Assembly: GCF_031846185.1 (NCBI RefSeq)
Contig: NZ_JAVRIF010000003.1
Coordinates: 248,001-312,000, forward strand
From: Thalassotalea_H castellviae
GTDB lineage: Bacteria > Pseudomonadota > Gammaproteobacteria > Enterobacterales > Alteromonadaceae
DNA length: 64,000 nt
Direction of reading: 5' to 3'
Shown here: positions 1 through 9,967 of the stretch, in pieces
How positions within the stretch are numbered: position 1 is the stretch's first letter
Layout: each line of letters starts with the position of its first letter
Translations under genes and position numbers: made by a program
The notes under the pieces: generated by a model
Told to the model about the DNA's origin: nothing
Seen by the model: the letters and a program-made list of their open reading frames with translations, nothing else
The model's database searches: none

Positions 1-1
1 C

Positions 2-3000
2 AACCTAATAACACAAGAAGTGACCGTTTTTCCTATTAATGATAACGGTCAAGGTACGAGCCATAAATGGATACGCTCACTCGCGCATCAAGGAAATTAC
101 GTTTGGATTGCTACATGGGGAGGCGGCTTAAATCGCTATGATCTTAGGTTAAAGCGTTTTGACTACTTTCGTCATGATTTGCATGATAATAGGAGCCTAA
201 GTGCCGATACTGTATATACTGTATTTAATACGGCTCAGAATGAAATTTGGCTTGGCACGGTCCAAGGGGGCTTAAGTCGTTTTATCGCAAATTGTCAGTG
301 TTTTGAACGATTAAACCCAAGTCAAGGCTATCAACTGGTAACAGTCCCTGATTTGGCTGAAGGTGCTAATTCGTTATGGGTTGCAACGAATAATGGTTTG
401 AGTCAATTTTCATTTGAAACACAAACATTCAATCATTACTCAATGCTTAAACCTTTTGAGCTTGGCAATATCACCCGTGATATTCGCTCAGTATTTATAA
501 GTCGTGATGGCACTATTTGGCTAGGTAGTTATCAAGGCGGTGTACTTGCTATTCCGGCGAATGGCTTTGCCATTCAAACCTATCAATATTCTGAACAGGC
601 TCATAATAGCCTTATTTCTGACGATATAAATTCATTAATGTTCAAAAATGGTTATCTTTGGACAGGTGCCGTTGGTGGCTTATTTCGCTACCCAATCAGT
701 GATAGCGGAGCGTTAGGTAAAGCCGAGTTAGTGCTTGATGCCTTCACCTTAAAAATAGAACCGTCCAGTGATGGCAGCTTTTGGTTGGCGACAAATAATG
801 GTTTATATCACCTTGATGCAGAACTTAACACGATCTCCCTCAATGATCATACCAAGCTAATACCCGACAAAGCAGGAGAAGGAGCCGTTTTAGATGTAGT
901 TGAAACTGCCCAAGGTCAGATTTTCGTAGCGAATTGGCGTGGTGGATTAACAACACTGCTGGATGAATATCAGGGGGAGTTTAAGCAAGTGGGTGTTAAT
1001 GGTGAAGCACGTGGAATCAAAGCAAACTCTAATATTTATGCGCTTGCAGAAGACTTGAATAACCAACTTTGGATTGGCACGATGGACGGGGTGAATCGTT
1101 ATGATATTGTAAATGATGAAATTCACCACTACCCATTACAATTAAGCGGTAACCAACCTCCAGTGACTGTGTATTATGTATATGTAGAAGGTGCAGAGCT
1201 ATATCTTGGCACTAGCAACGGGGTTTATCAATATCAAACCTCTTCAGACACCTTTAAGCACTACCCCCTTCCTCTAAAAAGTCACTATATACAAGCAATA
1301 GCCAAAGAATCACAAAGCATTTTTTGGCTGTCGACTTTCAATGGACTGTATCGTTGGGATAAATCAACCAATCAAATAAAAGCATTTTATAAACGTGATG
1401 GCTTACAAAGTAGTGAGTTCAATACTAAAGGCGTTGCTATTGGAGATGATGGAAATCTTTATTTTTCTGGTATCGATGGTGTTTCGAGAATTCGTTCCGA
1501 ACGATTATTGCAAAGTAATTTTGCTGCTAATTTAAAGTGGATTTCACCCGTTAGCCAAACTATAGTTAGTGATACCCTATATTTAGAACTCACTCAATCA
1601 AAAAACACCATTTCGCTTGAGTACTTCGTCGATGATTTTTTTCAACCAGAACAACGCCAATTTAGATATCGTTTAAATGAAGGTAGATGGATAAATAATG
1701 GTAATGCTAGCAGTATACAACTTGGTAGTTTAGCAAACGGTTTATATCGCATTGAGCTGCAATATTCACGCGATAACGAAGAATGGCAATACGCACAAAG
1801 CAATGTACAAATATTAATAAGCCCCCCTTATTATCAATCAAATGTTGCCCTAGCTTTTTACTTCTTGCTCTTCATATTAATGGGGTATGGCTATTATCGT
1901 TATAGAACAAGCTTTCTGTTAAGGAAAAAAGCGCAACTTCAGAAAACAGTAAATGAAAAAACGGCTGAACTAGCCGCTACGTTGGAGCAAAAAAATCAGC
2001 TGTTTGCCAATATCTCTCACGAACTTAGAACACCAATTACGTTAATAAATGCCCCAATTGAACAATTAGCTCAACAACCTAATTTAACTGAGCAGCAAAA
2101 AAAGCTTATTCACTTGGCTCAAAATAATGGCAAACGATTATTTGGTTTGGTTGAACGGATATTACATCTTAGTAAAGTTGAACAAAAAGAAAAGCAAGTT
2201 GAGTCCATTAATATTGATGATCTGCTTATTCGTTATGTCATTGCTTTTAATCCTTTAATGCAACAGAAGAAGATTGAACTGCAACAGCAGCTTAGTAGCA
2301 ATGCAATTATAGAAGCTGATAGAGAAGATCTGGTCTCCATACTGGAGAATCTACTTTCTAATGCGTTGAAATACACCCAAGCTGGTGGTTGGGTAAAACT
2401 CAACTCAACGTTGAACGAAGGAAATTATCAGCTTAGTGTTGAGAACAAGCATTCAGGATTAACAGCTAAGCAAATCGACAAAATATTTGAGCGATTTGAG
2501 CGCTTAGGCCAATCCGATTCAGAGCAAGGCTTTGGTTTGGGTTTATCACTCGTAAGAGATATTTGCCGTCAAAATGGTTGGAATATAAAATGCTTAAGTA
2601 AAACTGGCTCTGTCATTTTTATTTTAACTATTGATGGTTTTTGCATAGAGAGCAATCAAAGCACTCCAGCTCAAAGGCAAATCGTAGAGCTGGGCGCTAA
2701 TAAAACTAGAGCAAGTAAACAAGAGCGACAATCATTATTGATTGTCGAAGACAATGATGAACTTCGTGGATTTTTGGTTGATTTGCTATCAAGAGATTAT
2801 AAAGTTACCAGTGAAGACAACGGTTCTAAAGGAGTAGAGGCTGCTATAGAGCAGATCCCTGACTTAATTATTTCAGATGTGATGATGCCTGAATTGAATG
2901 GTTTCTCGCTGGTTAAAGCCCTTGCTGAGCATGACAATACCAGCCATATCCCTACTATATTATTAACAGCAAAAGCGGATGAAGAAAGCGAATTAACAGG

Positions 3001-3475
3001 GCTAGAAGTGGGGGCGGTAGACTATATAACAAAACCTTTTGAAGCTCGTCAATTGCTCTTAAAAGTCAAAAATACACTAGAGCGTCAGAAACTAAAATTT
3101 AATGTTAAACAAAGTCAATATGAACCTATCGAAACCATTATGAATGAACGCGATCAACACTTCATTGAGCGTTTAAATCAAATCGTCGAACAAAGTTATG
3201 CGAATAATGAATTTACTGTAGAGAAGCTGGTTGATGCAGTGGCAATGAGTGAAAGGCAGCTACAACGGAAACTGAAGGCATTATTTAACCAAACGCCAGC
3301 CGAGTACATTAGAAATTATCGGTTGCTAAAAGCAAAAGAATTATTGCTTGAAGGTAAATCCATTTCACTGACGTCTGATTTTGTGGGATTTAATTCTTCA
3401 AGTTATTTTAGCCGAAGTTTTAAAAGCGCTTTTGGACTATCACCAAAAGAATTCATAACAAAGCATACCAAATAA
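2..3475 (+). CDS. Hybrid two-component sensor/AraC-type regulator (HTCS), 5' end cut by window edge
   Basis: Membrane sensor kinase fused to its own response regulator and DNA-binding output, the architecture of HTCS proteins that sense carbohydrates or oligomers in the periplasm. Seen in order: many propeller repeats of the type LWxGTxxGLxRY (to about 1500), a Y_Y_Y domain (about 1560-1830), one membrane segment (about 1843-1905), a HisKA box FANISHELRTP with the phospho-His codon at 2018-2020, an HATPase domain with N box and GFGLGLSL G box, a receiver domain with the phospho-Asp codon at 2876-2878 (ISDVMMPE), and a C-terminal AraC helix-turn-helix (about 3140-3470). The frame is open to base 2, and no signal peptide is visible, so the GTG at 20 is probably an internal valine and the true start lies outside the window. 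The signal sensed is unknown; no polysaccharide-utilisation genes are next to it. Confidence 0.9.
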   Translation, partial: NLITQEVTVFPINDNGQGTSHKWIRSLAHQGNYVWIATWGGGLNRYDLRLKRFDYFRHDLHDNRSLSADTVYTVFNTAQNEIWLGTVQGGLSRFIANCQCFERLNPSQGYQLVTVPDLAEGANSLWVATNNGLSQFSFETQTFNHYSMLKPFELGNITRDIRSVFISRDGTIWLGSYQGGVLAIPANGFAIQTYQYSEQAHNSLISDDINSLMFKNGYLWTGAVGGLFRYPISDSGALGKAELVLDAFTLKIEPSSDGSFWLATNNGLYHLDAELNTISLNDHTKLIPDKAGEGAVLDVVETAQGQIFVANWRGGLTTLLDEYQGEFKQVGVNGEARGIKANSNIYALAEDLNNQLWIGTMDGVNRYDIVNDEIHHYPLQLSGNQPPVTVYYVYVEGAELYLGTSNGVYQYQTSSDTFKHYPLPLKSHYIQAIAKESQSIFWLSTFNGLYRWDKSTNQIKAFYKRDGLQSSEFNTKGVAIGDDGNLYFSGIDGVSRIRSERLLQSNFAANLKWISPVSQTIVSDTLYLELTQSKNTISLEYFVDDFFQPEQRQFRYRLNEGRWINNGNASSIQLGSLANGLYRIELQYSRDNEEWQYAQSNVQILISPPYYQSNVALAFYFLLFILMGYGYYRYRTSFLLRKKAQLQKTVNEKTAELAATLEQKNQLFANISHELRTPITLINAPIEQLAQQPNLTEQQKKLIHLAQNNGKRLFGLVERILHLSKVEQKEKQVESINIDDLLIRYVIAFNPLMQQKKIELQQQLSSNAIIEADREDLVSILENLLSNALKYTQAGGWVKLNSTLNEGNYQLSVENKHSGLTAKQIDKIFERFERLGQSDSEQGFGLGLSLVRDICRQNGWNIKCLSKTGSVIFILTIDGFCIESNQSTPAQRQIVELGANKTRASKQERQSLLIVEDNDELRGFLVDLLSRDYKVTSEDNGSKGVEAAIEQIPDLIISDVMMPELNGFSLVKALAEHDNTSHIPTILLTAKADEESELTGLEVGAVDYITKPFEARQLLLKVKNTLERQKLKFNVKQSQYEPIETIMNERDQHFIERLNQIVEQSYANNEFTVEKLVDAVAMSERQLQRKLKALFNQTPAEYIRNYRLLKAKELLLEGKSISLTSDFVGFNSSSYFSRSFKSAFGLSPKEFITKHTK

Positions 3476-3480
3476 AACAT

Positions 3481-3503
3481 AGCTGACACTGAAAAAGTCG
3501 GCT
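3481..3503 (+). terminator. Weak stem-loop after the hybrid sensor gene
   Basis: A 7 bp stem (3481-3487 with 3497-3503, one G-U pair) lies just after the stop codon. Only a short T run follows, so termination is uncertain. Confidence 0.35.
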
Positions 3504-3597
3504 TTGTACACTTATCTGTCGGATTAGTTCACCTTCAAATAACTGAATTTACTTACCTTTATTACTATTCCCTTTTAACTTGGACAAAGGCAATTGA

Positions 3598-5055
3598 ATG
3601 AGAACATTACAATACTTTCTAATAACACTTTTATTTTCTATATCATCAGCTTATGGCACGGATTTCGCAAATATTACAGATAACGATGATGTATATGCTT
3701 TATCATTAACACCCTCATCTAAATTAAGCACTGCAATAACTGAAAACCTCGATGGCAGTTATGATTATCAATGGGATAACTTGATTGTTTGTTACAGTCC
3801 GGCACTTGGCGGTAATGAAGAGCAAGAGATGCTCAATAAAAGCGTGAAGTGGTTCTCTAAAACTAAAGTCACCCCTTTCTTCGAACCAATTCAATATGCG
3901 AGAAACATAGAACAAATCATTGAAACAATTGAACATATTAATGAAGACAAAAAAGAATTCTCTTTATCGAAAAATAGAAAAGTACTTGAGTGGGTATCGC
4001 ATAATCAACTAGGGTTAGAGAAATTATTTAGTATTAAAGATGATATGTCAGCTCAAATTAAAGGCAAATATATAAACTTAAATAACAAAGGAAAAAGAAA
4101 ATTAGGTTATGAATTTCAGGAAAGCCACTTTGCATTTCCCAAAAATTCTGATTTTGTCTTGGATGGTATTAGAGGTTTATATGGTCGGGTAAACTCTAAA
4201 AAATGCGATCGAATTCTTTTTACCGGAAATGAACTTGTCCTTTTAGTGCTAAATGAAATGAAAAAAGGTACAGATAAATTTGCAACAAAATATAGGACAT
4301 ATGGTTCCAAACACCTACTTAATGGTTACAAAAAATTTGTTACCGCGAAATCTTCATATCTGCATCAAGGTGACATCTACTACGATAATTTCGATGATGT
4401 TTTAGCTGACGCCAAGGTAATGTGGCAGTCTTCAGATATCTATAAGAGACAAAAAGTAAGTCCTTTGTCCTTAGAAAAAATTTTAGAGGCTGAAACTGGG
4501 TATTCATACTTTGATGAACTATCTCAAAATTTAGATAAAAAAATTAGTAACTTGACTGAAGTATACGATTCAGGTGAGGGGTACTTTTTAGGAAAAAGAG
4601 ATAGATACAATGTCGATTATGAGTTTTGTAGTATCAAGTATATGGAAAATGAAGAAACGGGTTTTGCAGTATCAAGTCAATTGTTTCAGGGTGAACCTAA
4701 ATCAAGTTATATTGCTCGAGACTTGAAAGCTTTATTTAATCACGTAATTAAGGATCTAAACCATTGTGGAATTATTTTAGCAAAAAACTCGGATCTAAAA
4801 CTGCTAGAAAAGCCTTTTGAAAGAAAAAATATAAAATTCGAACTGCTACCTGTTTATAAAACCATCGAAGAATACGAGTTAGTAGATAAAAAAATTACTC
4901 AAGAAAAATTACAACGGAAAATATGGGAACAAGAACTAGCTACCCAGCAACGAGAAGTTATGTGCGGAACCTATTTAAAAGCATTACAAGCGGCATGTGC
5001 TGTAAATGGGGAAAACTGTTTACGATGGCAATATGTCAAAAATAGTTGTAATTAA
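3598..5055 (+). CDS. Secreted protein of unknown function, 485 aa
   Basis: Not recognised. The N-terminus is a clear Sec signal peptide (hydrophobic stretch LQYFLITLLFSISSAYG, cleavage probably after AYG), so the protein is exported to the periplasm or beyond. The mature part is hydrophilic and lysine-rich with no repeat and no further membrane segment. Cysteines cluster at the C-terminus (MCGTYLKALQAACAVNGENC and a final SCN), suggesting disulphides. It is followed after 14 bases by a small Cys-containing reading frame, and the two could be co-transcribed. The annotated ATG begins exactly the signal peptide, which supports the start. The function cannot be inferred from its neighbours. Confidence 0.75.
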   Translation: MRTLQYFLITLLFSISSAYGTDFANITDNDDVYALSLTPSSKLSTAITENLDGSYDYQWDNLIVCYSPALGGNEEQEMLNKSVKWFSKTKVTPFFEPIQYARNIEQIIETIEHINEDKKEFSLSKNRKVLEWVSHNQLGLEKLFSIKDDMSAQIKGKYINLNNKGKRKLGYEFQESHFAFPKNSDFVLDGIRGLYGRVNSKKCDRILFTGNELVLLVLNEMKKGTDKFATKYRTYGSKHLLNGYKKFVTAKSSYLHQGDIYYDNFDDVLADAKVMWQSSDIYKRQKVSPLSLEKILEAETGYSYFDELSQNLDKKISNLTEVYDSGEGYFLGKRDRYNVDYEFCSIKYMENEETGFAVSSQLFQGEPKSSYIARDLKALFNHVIKDLNHCGIILAKNSDLKLLEKPFERKNIKFELLPVYKTIEEYELVDKKITQEKLQRKIWEQELATQQREVMCGTYLKALQAACAVNGENCLRWQYVKNSCN

Positions 5056-5069
5056 TTGCTGCTTGAAAA

Positions 5070-5456
5070 TTGCAAAACTATAACTGCGATATATCTGATG
5101 ACCCTTATTCATCAAGCAACCATTATGACCTAGGCTATACCAACGGTGGCTACGATGAAAACTATGATGGTAAAGTCGATCATATCGAAGCATTTTCTAG
5201 TTGGGATTTTTCCCAGCTAGAGCGTGTTCTTCATTCTGGTATAGAACATAAAGATTACTTTTGGGTGAATATTGATACATGCTTTCAATTTCACGTAAAG
5301 GCTAGCGATTTTTATGAAAACCAAACAATGCCAGTTTTTTATCAAACCTGCCGTGATTTCTCCTACTCAGTTTATTCACCTCAGAAAGAATTAATTGGCA
5401 AAGACACAGGAACAGGATGCCGCAACTTTACCAATCATAAGTGGGAAATTATGTAA
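5070..5456 (+). CDS. Small Cys-containing protein or gene remnant, 128 aa
   Basis: Reading frame from a TTG codon, 14 bases after the preceding stop, with no good ribosome binding site and no signal peptide. The C-terminal part (TCRDFSYS, then GTGCRNFTNHKWEI) resembles the CR-x-F ... G-x-x-CR ... W-x-I ending of RT0821/17-kDa surface-antigen-like proteins, which are normally exported. The lack of a signal peptide and the rare start codon suggest either translational coupling to the upstream gene or an N-terminally truncated remnant. The frame is closed by a TGA at 5064, so it is not a simple continuation of the upstream protein. Function unknown. Confidence 0.45.
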   Translation: MQNYNCDISDDPYSSSNHYDLGYTNGGYDENYDGKVDHIEAFSSWDFSQLERVLHSGIEHKDYFWVNIDTCFQFHVKASDFYENQTMPVFYQTCRDFSYSVYSPQKELIGKDTGTGCRNFTNHKWEIM

Positions 5457-5530
5457 CTTGTCGGTTAAGTACAAGTGTAACGGAACATTTTAATTAGAAA
5501 GTGTCTAGTGAAATAAGGGAGGTCCAGTCT

Positions 5531-5749
5531 ATGCCCAAAGTTCGAAGTGGTATTGGTAAATTACTGAACAGAATGGGAATTGAGTCAATTGGTAAAAGTG
5601 GGAGAGGTGCTCTTTATGAATTACTTGAACCAGATGTTTTTCGTGAAAAATTTAGTGCTTTATTAGGACATTCATCAAACGAAATATTTGATTATACCTG
5701 TACTACCTATATCACCTATCCAGATAAAAATTACTTGGATAGGTGGTAA
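5531..5749 (+). CDS. Small hypothetical protein, 72 aa
   Basis: Not recognised. An ATG at 5531 is preceded by a strong Shine-Dalgarno AAGGGAGGT (5515-5523) at 7 bases, so it is preferred over the GTG at 5501. The product is a small basic, soluble protein (MPKVRSGIGKLLNRMG...) without a signal peptide or membrane segment. The last 11 codons overlap a 10 bp perfect inverted repeat. The real ribosome binding site argues for a translated gene. The abrupt end at a hairpin could also mean a truncated longer gene. Confidence 0.5.
   Translation: MPKVRSGIGKLLNRMGIESIGKSGRGALYELLEPDVFREKFSALLGHSSNEIFDYTCTTYITYPDKNYLDRW
5713..5745 (+). repeat. Inverted repeat over the stop-proximal codons of the 72 aa gene
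   Basis: CACCTATCCA (5713-5722) and TGGATAGGTG (5736-5745) are perfect reverse complements around a 13 base loop. There is no T tract, so it is not a classical terminator. It could be an mRNA 3' stabiliser or a protein-binding site. Confidence 0.6.
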
Positions 5750-5919
5750 AGGTGGGAGAGTTATAAATAGGTTTTAAATTGTCAAAGTCGTTAACTTGGA
5801 GTTCGGTAAATAACTGTACTAAGAAAATATATTTATGTTTGATTCACACATATTTAACATTAAGATATGATCAGAACAACTAATGGATTACGCTCTTGTT
5901 GAATCAATAATAAATATAA

Positions 5920-8900
5920 ATGGATTTTCAAATTATGTCTAAGTTTCACCCATACTTCATCACTGATTATTTAAAGAATAATATTTTAAAAGTTACAAAC
6001 ACGATAATTTCAAAGTTCAGAATTCGGTTTATCTTTTTGTTGTTGGCTTTTCCCGTCACTACGCTCTTTGCAGCTCAATCAACGCCGCAAATCATTTTAA
6101 ATATTCAAAAAGGTCACCAGATCTTTGATGCAAAAACGAGGATCCTAGTTGTTGATGAAAATAAAAATGAAGTGAGTTCGATTTCTAAAAACACCGGAAA
6201 TACTGAAAGATACGTCATCGAATTTGAGTCAGCTAAAAACTCTTACGAAACAAAAGAAAGAAGTTCACCTCTTCCATACTCAACAACAAGAGTAAGTCAA
6301 AGGAAAGCACAACAGCTTCAACTTAAAACTCAGCTTGTTAAAGCTAAATTGATAGAAAAAGAAATTCGAAGCCTTAATCGCCTCTCAAACGTATTGGTTG
6401 TTGAAGCAACCTCTGAAAATGCGAAAGAAATAAGCATGTATAAAAGCGTTAAATCAATCCGTAAAGAGCACAAGTATCAAGTTTCGTTAGATGACAGTGT
6501 ACCTTTAATTAATGCCGATGAAACTTGGTTAAGGCTGGATTCGGATGGGCAGTCAGTTACTGGTACTGGAATTAAAATAGCTATCATTGATACCGGTATT
6601 GACTACAGTCATAGTGCACTTGGTACTTGTATGGGAGAAGAGTGTAAAGTACTCGGTGGTTATGATTTCGTCAACAATGATAGTGACCCTATGGACGATC
6701 ATGGTCATGGCACTCATGTGGCTGGTATCGCTGCAGCAAACAGTGATGAAATTAAAGGCGTTGCGCCAGATGTACTGCTATATGCCTACAAGTCTTTAGA
6801 TTCAAACGGTTTAGGCTGGGAGACGGATATCATTGCGGCCATCGAGGCTGCAGCTGACCCAGATAATAACCCGGCAACAGACGATGCAGTCGACATAATA
6901 AATATGAGCCTTGGCGGCATTGATAATGGCTCCTCGCTTATGGATGAAGCGGTCAGAGAAGTAGTTGAAATGGGGGTAACCGTTGTAGTTGCTGCTGGAA
7001 ATGATGGTATAAGGCCTGACTTTAGTATTAACCGCAACTCACTAGCAAATGAACCCTCTGTTATTACGGTAGGAGCAACTACCAAACAAGACCGTATAGC
7101 GTATTTTTCAAGTACCGGGCATGCGGAAACAACAACACATCTTAAGCCTGAAATTTCTGCACCGGGTAGTAGTATTCTGTCGTCGGTACTTGGTAATAAC
7201 CTTGAAGAAAAAAATGGTACTAGTATGGCTGCGCCTCATGTTGCTGGTGCTGCGGCCCTTATTTTACAATCTCGCCCAGATACTAGCCCCGATCTTTTAA
7301 AGCGTTTTTTAATGGCTGGAGCGGTTGATTTAGGTGAATCGCCTGTTAGACAAGGTATTGGAAGAATTGACGTAGAGAAGAGCTTAAATGCACAATTTAT
7401 TGTAGAAACTGACTTAATTCATTTAGGGAAATTGGTAAATTCCGACACTAATTCATGGTCTATCGACAAAACTTTTACCATCACCAATATTCATAATGAA
7501 GAATTGTCGGTTCAGCTAACAATACCAAGTGGCTACCCATCTGAAATCAGCTTTGAATTGTCTCAAACAAATGTAACTCTTGATGCCAACAGTTCGTTAG
7601 AAGTAAAGCTCAATGCAGTAATTAATGATGTGATAAATTTCCCATTCCCAAATAATGGTTCGTATATCTATTTTGATGGTGTTTCAATTGAGTCGACCAA
7701 TCAAATCTACCAACTACCCGTCATTTTAGATCGTTCATACAGTCTTAACATCGTGAACTCTTCGAACGAAGAAATCAACATATCTGCCTTTCCTTTTAAT
7801 GGAAATTTTAATTTTAATGAAGAGGTTGAACCTAATACTACCAAAACTATTCCGGTTGCGTTTGAAAAAGCGCTTATTAAAGCCCAATACGGAAATTCTT
7901 TTGTAGGCTTGACTACGAAGCCTGATTGGATGAATACAGACGCTGTTCTAGTCGGCTACGAGGTATTTACCACTGACTTTATAAATGGTCAAGATACTAT
8001 CGAGCTAGACACTCAGTACCTGACACAAATTCTTGGCGTTGGAGAGATAAACAGCTCTGAAATTGATGTGGACCTTAGCTCGCTTAAATCCAAGTATTCA
8101 ATCTTACAATTTGATGGCGAGTTTCATTATCCACACTCCGACATGATTTATAACAGCGACTTAGTTTACTATCAGTTTGGCCGTATTTCACCAGATGTGT
8201 CGGTAAATTATCAATCTATTGTTAATTTCAAGAACGATGAATTATTTAACGATAATAAGTCCCATTTTTACTCTATTTCCAACAAAGTCGAAGAATTAAA
8301 TCCGGATTCTCTCATTAACCTCAACATAGATACAGATGTCCATTACGAGATATTATTGGATGAAACAGCCATGAGCATTCAAAACGTTACCCCAGCAATC
8401 AGCGCTTATGGAATTACAGGAATACAACTTCCACAAAATAGAGAAAGAATTGTATTCCACACCACAGAAACGAACTTATCAGAAAAGTTTTATATCGAAT
8501 TGGGATTGGTGGGCGATGTGGAATCTGACTACATGCAAGTATCTTCAACTGGACGTATGTGGTTCACAAACGATGGACTTCATAAAGTCATTACCAATGA
8601 TAATTACAATGTTGAAAAATCCTTGCTAACTATTAAGGAAAATGCCCTTGAAGTAAGAGCTAGAGGCTCCTTCTTTAACCCTCAAATATCTAAAATCTCT
8701 GACAACAAAATAGAGTTAACCTCGACCGGAAAGTTTAAAGGTAGCGTAGCCTTTATTCAAGACTTGTCTGGAAACTTATATTCAAACGCACTCAACCAAA
8801 GCTACATTTGGTATTGTGATGGTGAACTAGAAGAGCTTTCGGTTCCTCGCAGAGGTGATTATGAGTTTTCAATTGAATTGGTTTCAAGCCAAAATGGCTG

Positions 8901-9885
8901 TGCAGAAAGAAGCTTAACCATCTCTTTTGATACCTTCCTCGACTCAAGGAAGTTTACATCAAGCGTGAAGATTGACATAGAAGAGGGCTCATTTTTTGAG
9001 TTCCCCAGTTTTTTCCTGAAAGTAAATAGTGGTGATGAATTAGTTACTGACCAAATTGTTAATAAAGACAATTCAGTATTAACCTTAGTTAGCGACAGCG
9101 TTCTACCACAAGACTTGCAGGCTTATATTCGTCGAGATTCAGGTGAGTGGATAGAACTGCAAAAAAATGACTCTAATTCATTCAAATTACCCATTTCAGA
9201 AGGTTCATTCACTGCTGACATTAAACTTGTGACAACAAGTTACGAACAAACTTTAAATGGACTTTTTTACATCGGAACAGATGTTGGCGAGGTTAGTGAC
9301 TTTGATTCAGACGGTATACCAGATGATATCGACAGCGACGATGATAACGACGGGGTAGAAGACCACGAAGACGCCTTTCCATTTGATTCTTCAGAACAAT
9401 ATGACACTGACAATGACGGTATAGGTAATAAAGCAGATACAGATGATGATAATGATGGTGTTTTAGATAGTAGTGATGCTTTTCCGTTAGATGCTAGTGA
9501 GTTTGTTGATACCGACGTTGATGGAATTGGTAATAATGCAGATACAGACGATGATAATGATGGTGTTTTAGATAGTAGTGATATCTTCCCATTAGATGCA
9601 AATGAAAGTGAAGATACGGATGGAGATGGTATTGGTAATAATGCTGATACAGATGATGATGGCGATGGTGTAACGGACAGCTCTGATGCGTTCCCGTTGG
9701 ATTCAAGTAAGTCCGTAGTGCCAGAAACTCAAAGCCCTAGTAGTTCAGGAGGCGGAGGTTCTTCTAGTGGTTTTATATTCTTATTATTGTTTATGAGTAT
9801 TATTCTTCGAAAATTTGAACGAAGCAGAAACGCCCACCCAAATGACTACATAAAGTCTACACATAAATCCGTAACACACGTATAA
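5920..9885 (+). CDS. Secreted subtilisin-like (S8) serine protease with thrombospondin type 3 repeats and GlyGly-CTERM
   Basis: Extracellular endopeptidase. N-terminal signal region (FRIRFIFLLLAFPVTTLFA, about residues 30-48, after a long basic stretch), propeptide, then an S8 catalytic domain with Asp224 (IAIIDTGID), His263 (HGHGTHVAG) and Ser435 (NGTSMAAPHVAG). A roughly 650-residue region of unassigned beta-rich sequence follows. Next come four to five Asp-rich type 3 calcium-binding repeats (nucleotides about 9300-9700, pattern DTDGDGIGNNADTDDD). The end is a Gly/Ser spacer GGGGSSS, a hydrophobic helix and RKFERSR, the GlyGly-CTERM signal cut by rhombosortase and routed through type II secretion. 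About 18 residues follow the basic cluster, longer than usual. Another in-frame ATG lies 15 bases downstream of the assigned start. Likely role: degradation of environmental protein. Confidence 0.93.
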   Translation: MDFQIMSKFHPYFITDYLKNNILKVTNTIISKFRIRFIFLLLAFPVTTLFAAQSTPQIILNIQKGHQIFDAKTRILVVDENKNEVSSISKNTGNTERYVIEFESAKNSYETKERSSPLPYSTTRVSQRKAQQLQLKTQLVKAKLIEKEIRSLNRLSNVLVVEATSENAKEISMYKSVKSIRKEHKYQVSLDDSVPLINADETWLRLDSDGQSVTGTGIKIAIIDTGIDYSHSALGTCMGEECKVLGGYDFVNNDSDPMDDHGHGTHVAGIAAANSDEIKGVAPDVLLYAYKSLDSNGLGWETDIIAAIEAAADPDNNPATDDAVDIINMSLGGIDNGSSLMDEAVREVVEMGVTVVVAAGNDGIRPDFSINRNSLANEPSVITVGATTKQDRIAYFSSTGHAETTTHLKPEISAPGSSILSSVLGNNLEEKNGTSMAAPHVAGAAALILQSRPDTSPDLLKRFLMAGAVDLGESPVRQGIGRIDVEKSLNAQFIVETDLIHLGKLVNSDTNSWSIDKTFTITNIHNEELSVQLTIPSGYPSEISFELSQTNVTLDANSSLEVKLNAVINDVINFPFPNNGSYIYFDGVSIESTNQIYQLPVILDRSYSLNIVNSSNEEINISAFPFNGNFNFNEEVEPNTTKTIPVAFEKALIKAQYGNSFVGLTTKPDWMNTDAVLVGYEVFTTDFINGQDTIELDTQYLTQILGVGEINSSEIDVDLSSLKSKYSILQFDGEFHYPHSDMIYNSDLVYYQFGRISPDVSVNYQSIVNFKNDELFNDNKSHFYSISNKVEELNPDSLINLNIDTDVHYEILLDETAMSIQNVTPAISAYGITGIQLPQNRERIVFHTTETNLSEKFYIELGLVGDVESDYMQVSSTGRMWFTNDGLHKVITNDNYNVEKSLLTIKENALEVRARGSFFNPQISKISDNKIELTSTGKFKGSVAFIQDLSGNLYSNALNQSYIWYCDGELEELSVPRRGDYEFSIELVSSQNGCAERSLTISFDTFLDSRKFTSSVKIDIEEGSFFEFPSFFLKVNSGDELVTDQIVNKDNSVLTLVSDSVLPQDLQAYIRRDSGEWIELQKNDSNSFKLPISEGSFTADIKLVTTSYEQTLNGLFYIGTDVGEVSDFDSDGIPDDIDSDDDNDGVEDHEDAFPFDSSEQYDTDNDGIGNKADTDDDNDGVLDSSDAFPLDASEFVDTDVDGIGNNADTDDDNDGVLDSSDIFPLDANESEDTDGDGIGNNADTDDDGDGVTDSSDAFPLDSSKSVVPETQSPSSSGGGGSSSGFIFLLLFMSIILRKFERSRNAHPNDYIKSTHKSVTHV

Positions 9886-9918
9886 GGTTGATATTCAATG
9901 GCTTTATGGCGTTAAATG

Positions 9919-9967
9919 AAATAATAAGCTGTTATTCGTTTTAATTACTGATAACAGCTTATTATTT
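9919..9967 (+). terminator. 17 bp perfect stem-loop after the protease gene
   Basis: Bases 9919-9935 and 9951-9967 are perfect reverse complements with a 15 base loop, 34 bases after the protease stop. The AT-rich arms end in ATTATTT, giving a plausible, possibly bidirectional terminator. Confidence 0.65.

Noticed and set aside
3598..5456. One gene split by a frameshift (485 aa and 128 aa frames)
   Set aside because: The first protein ends with a normal Cys-rich tail and the second frame is closed by a TGA just upstream, so a single-base shift does not join them convincingly.
9300..9710. Regularly spaced repeats that could look like a CRISPR array
   Set aside because: They are in frame and encode Asp-rich calcium-binding type 3 repeats of the protease; spacing and sequence do not fit CRISPR.
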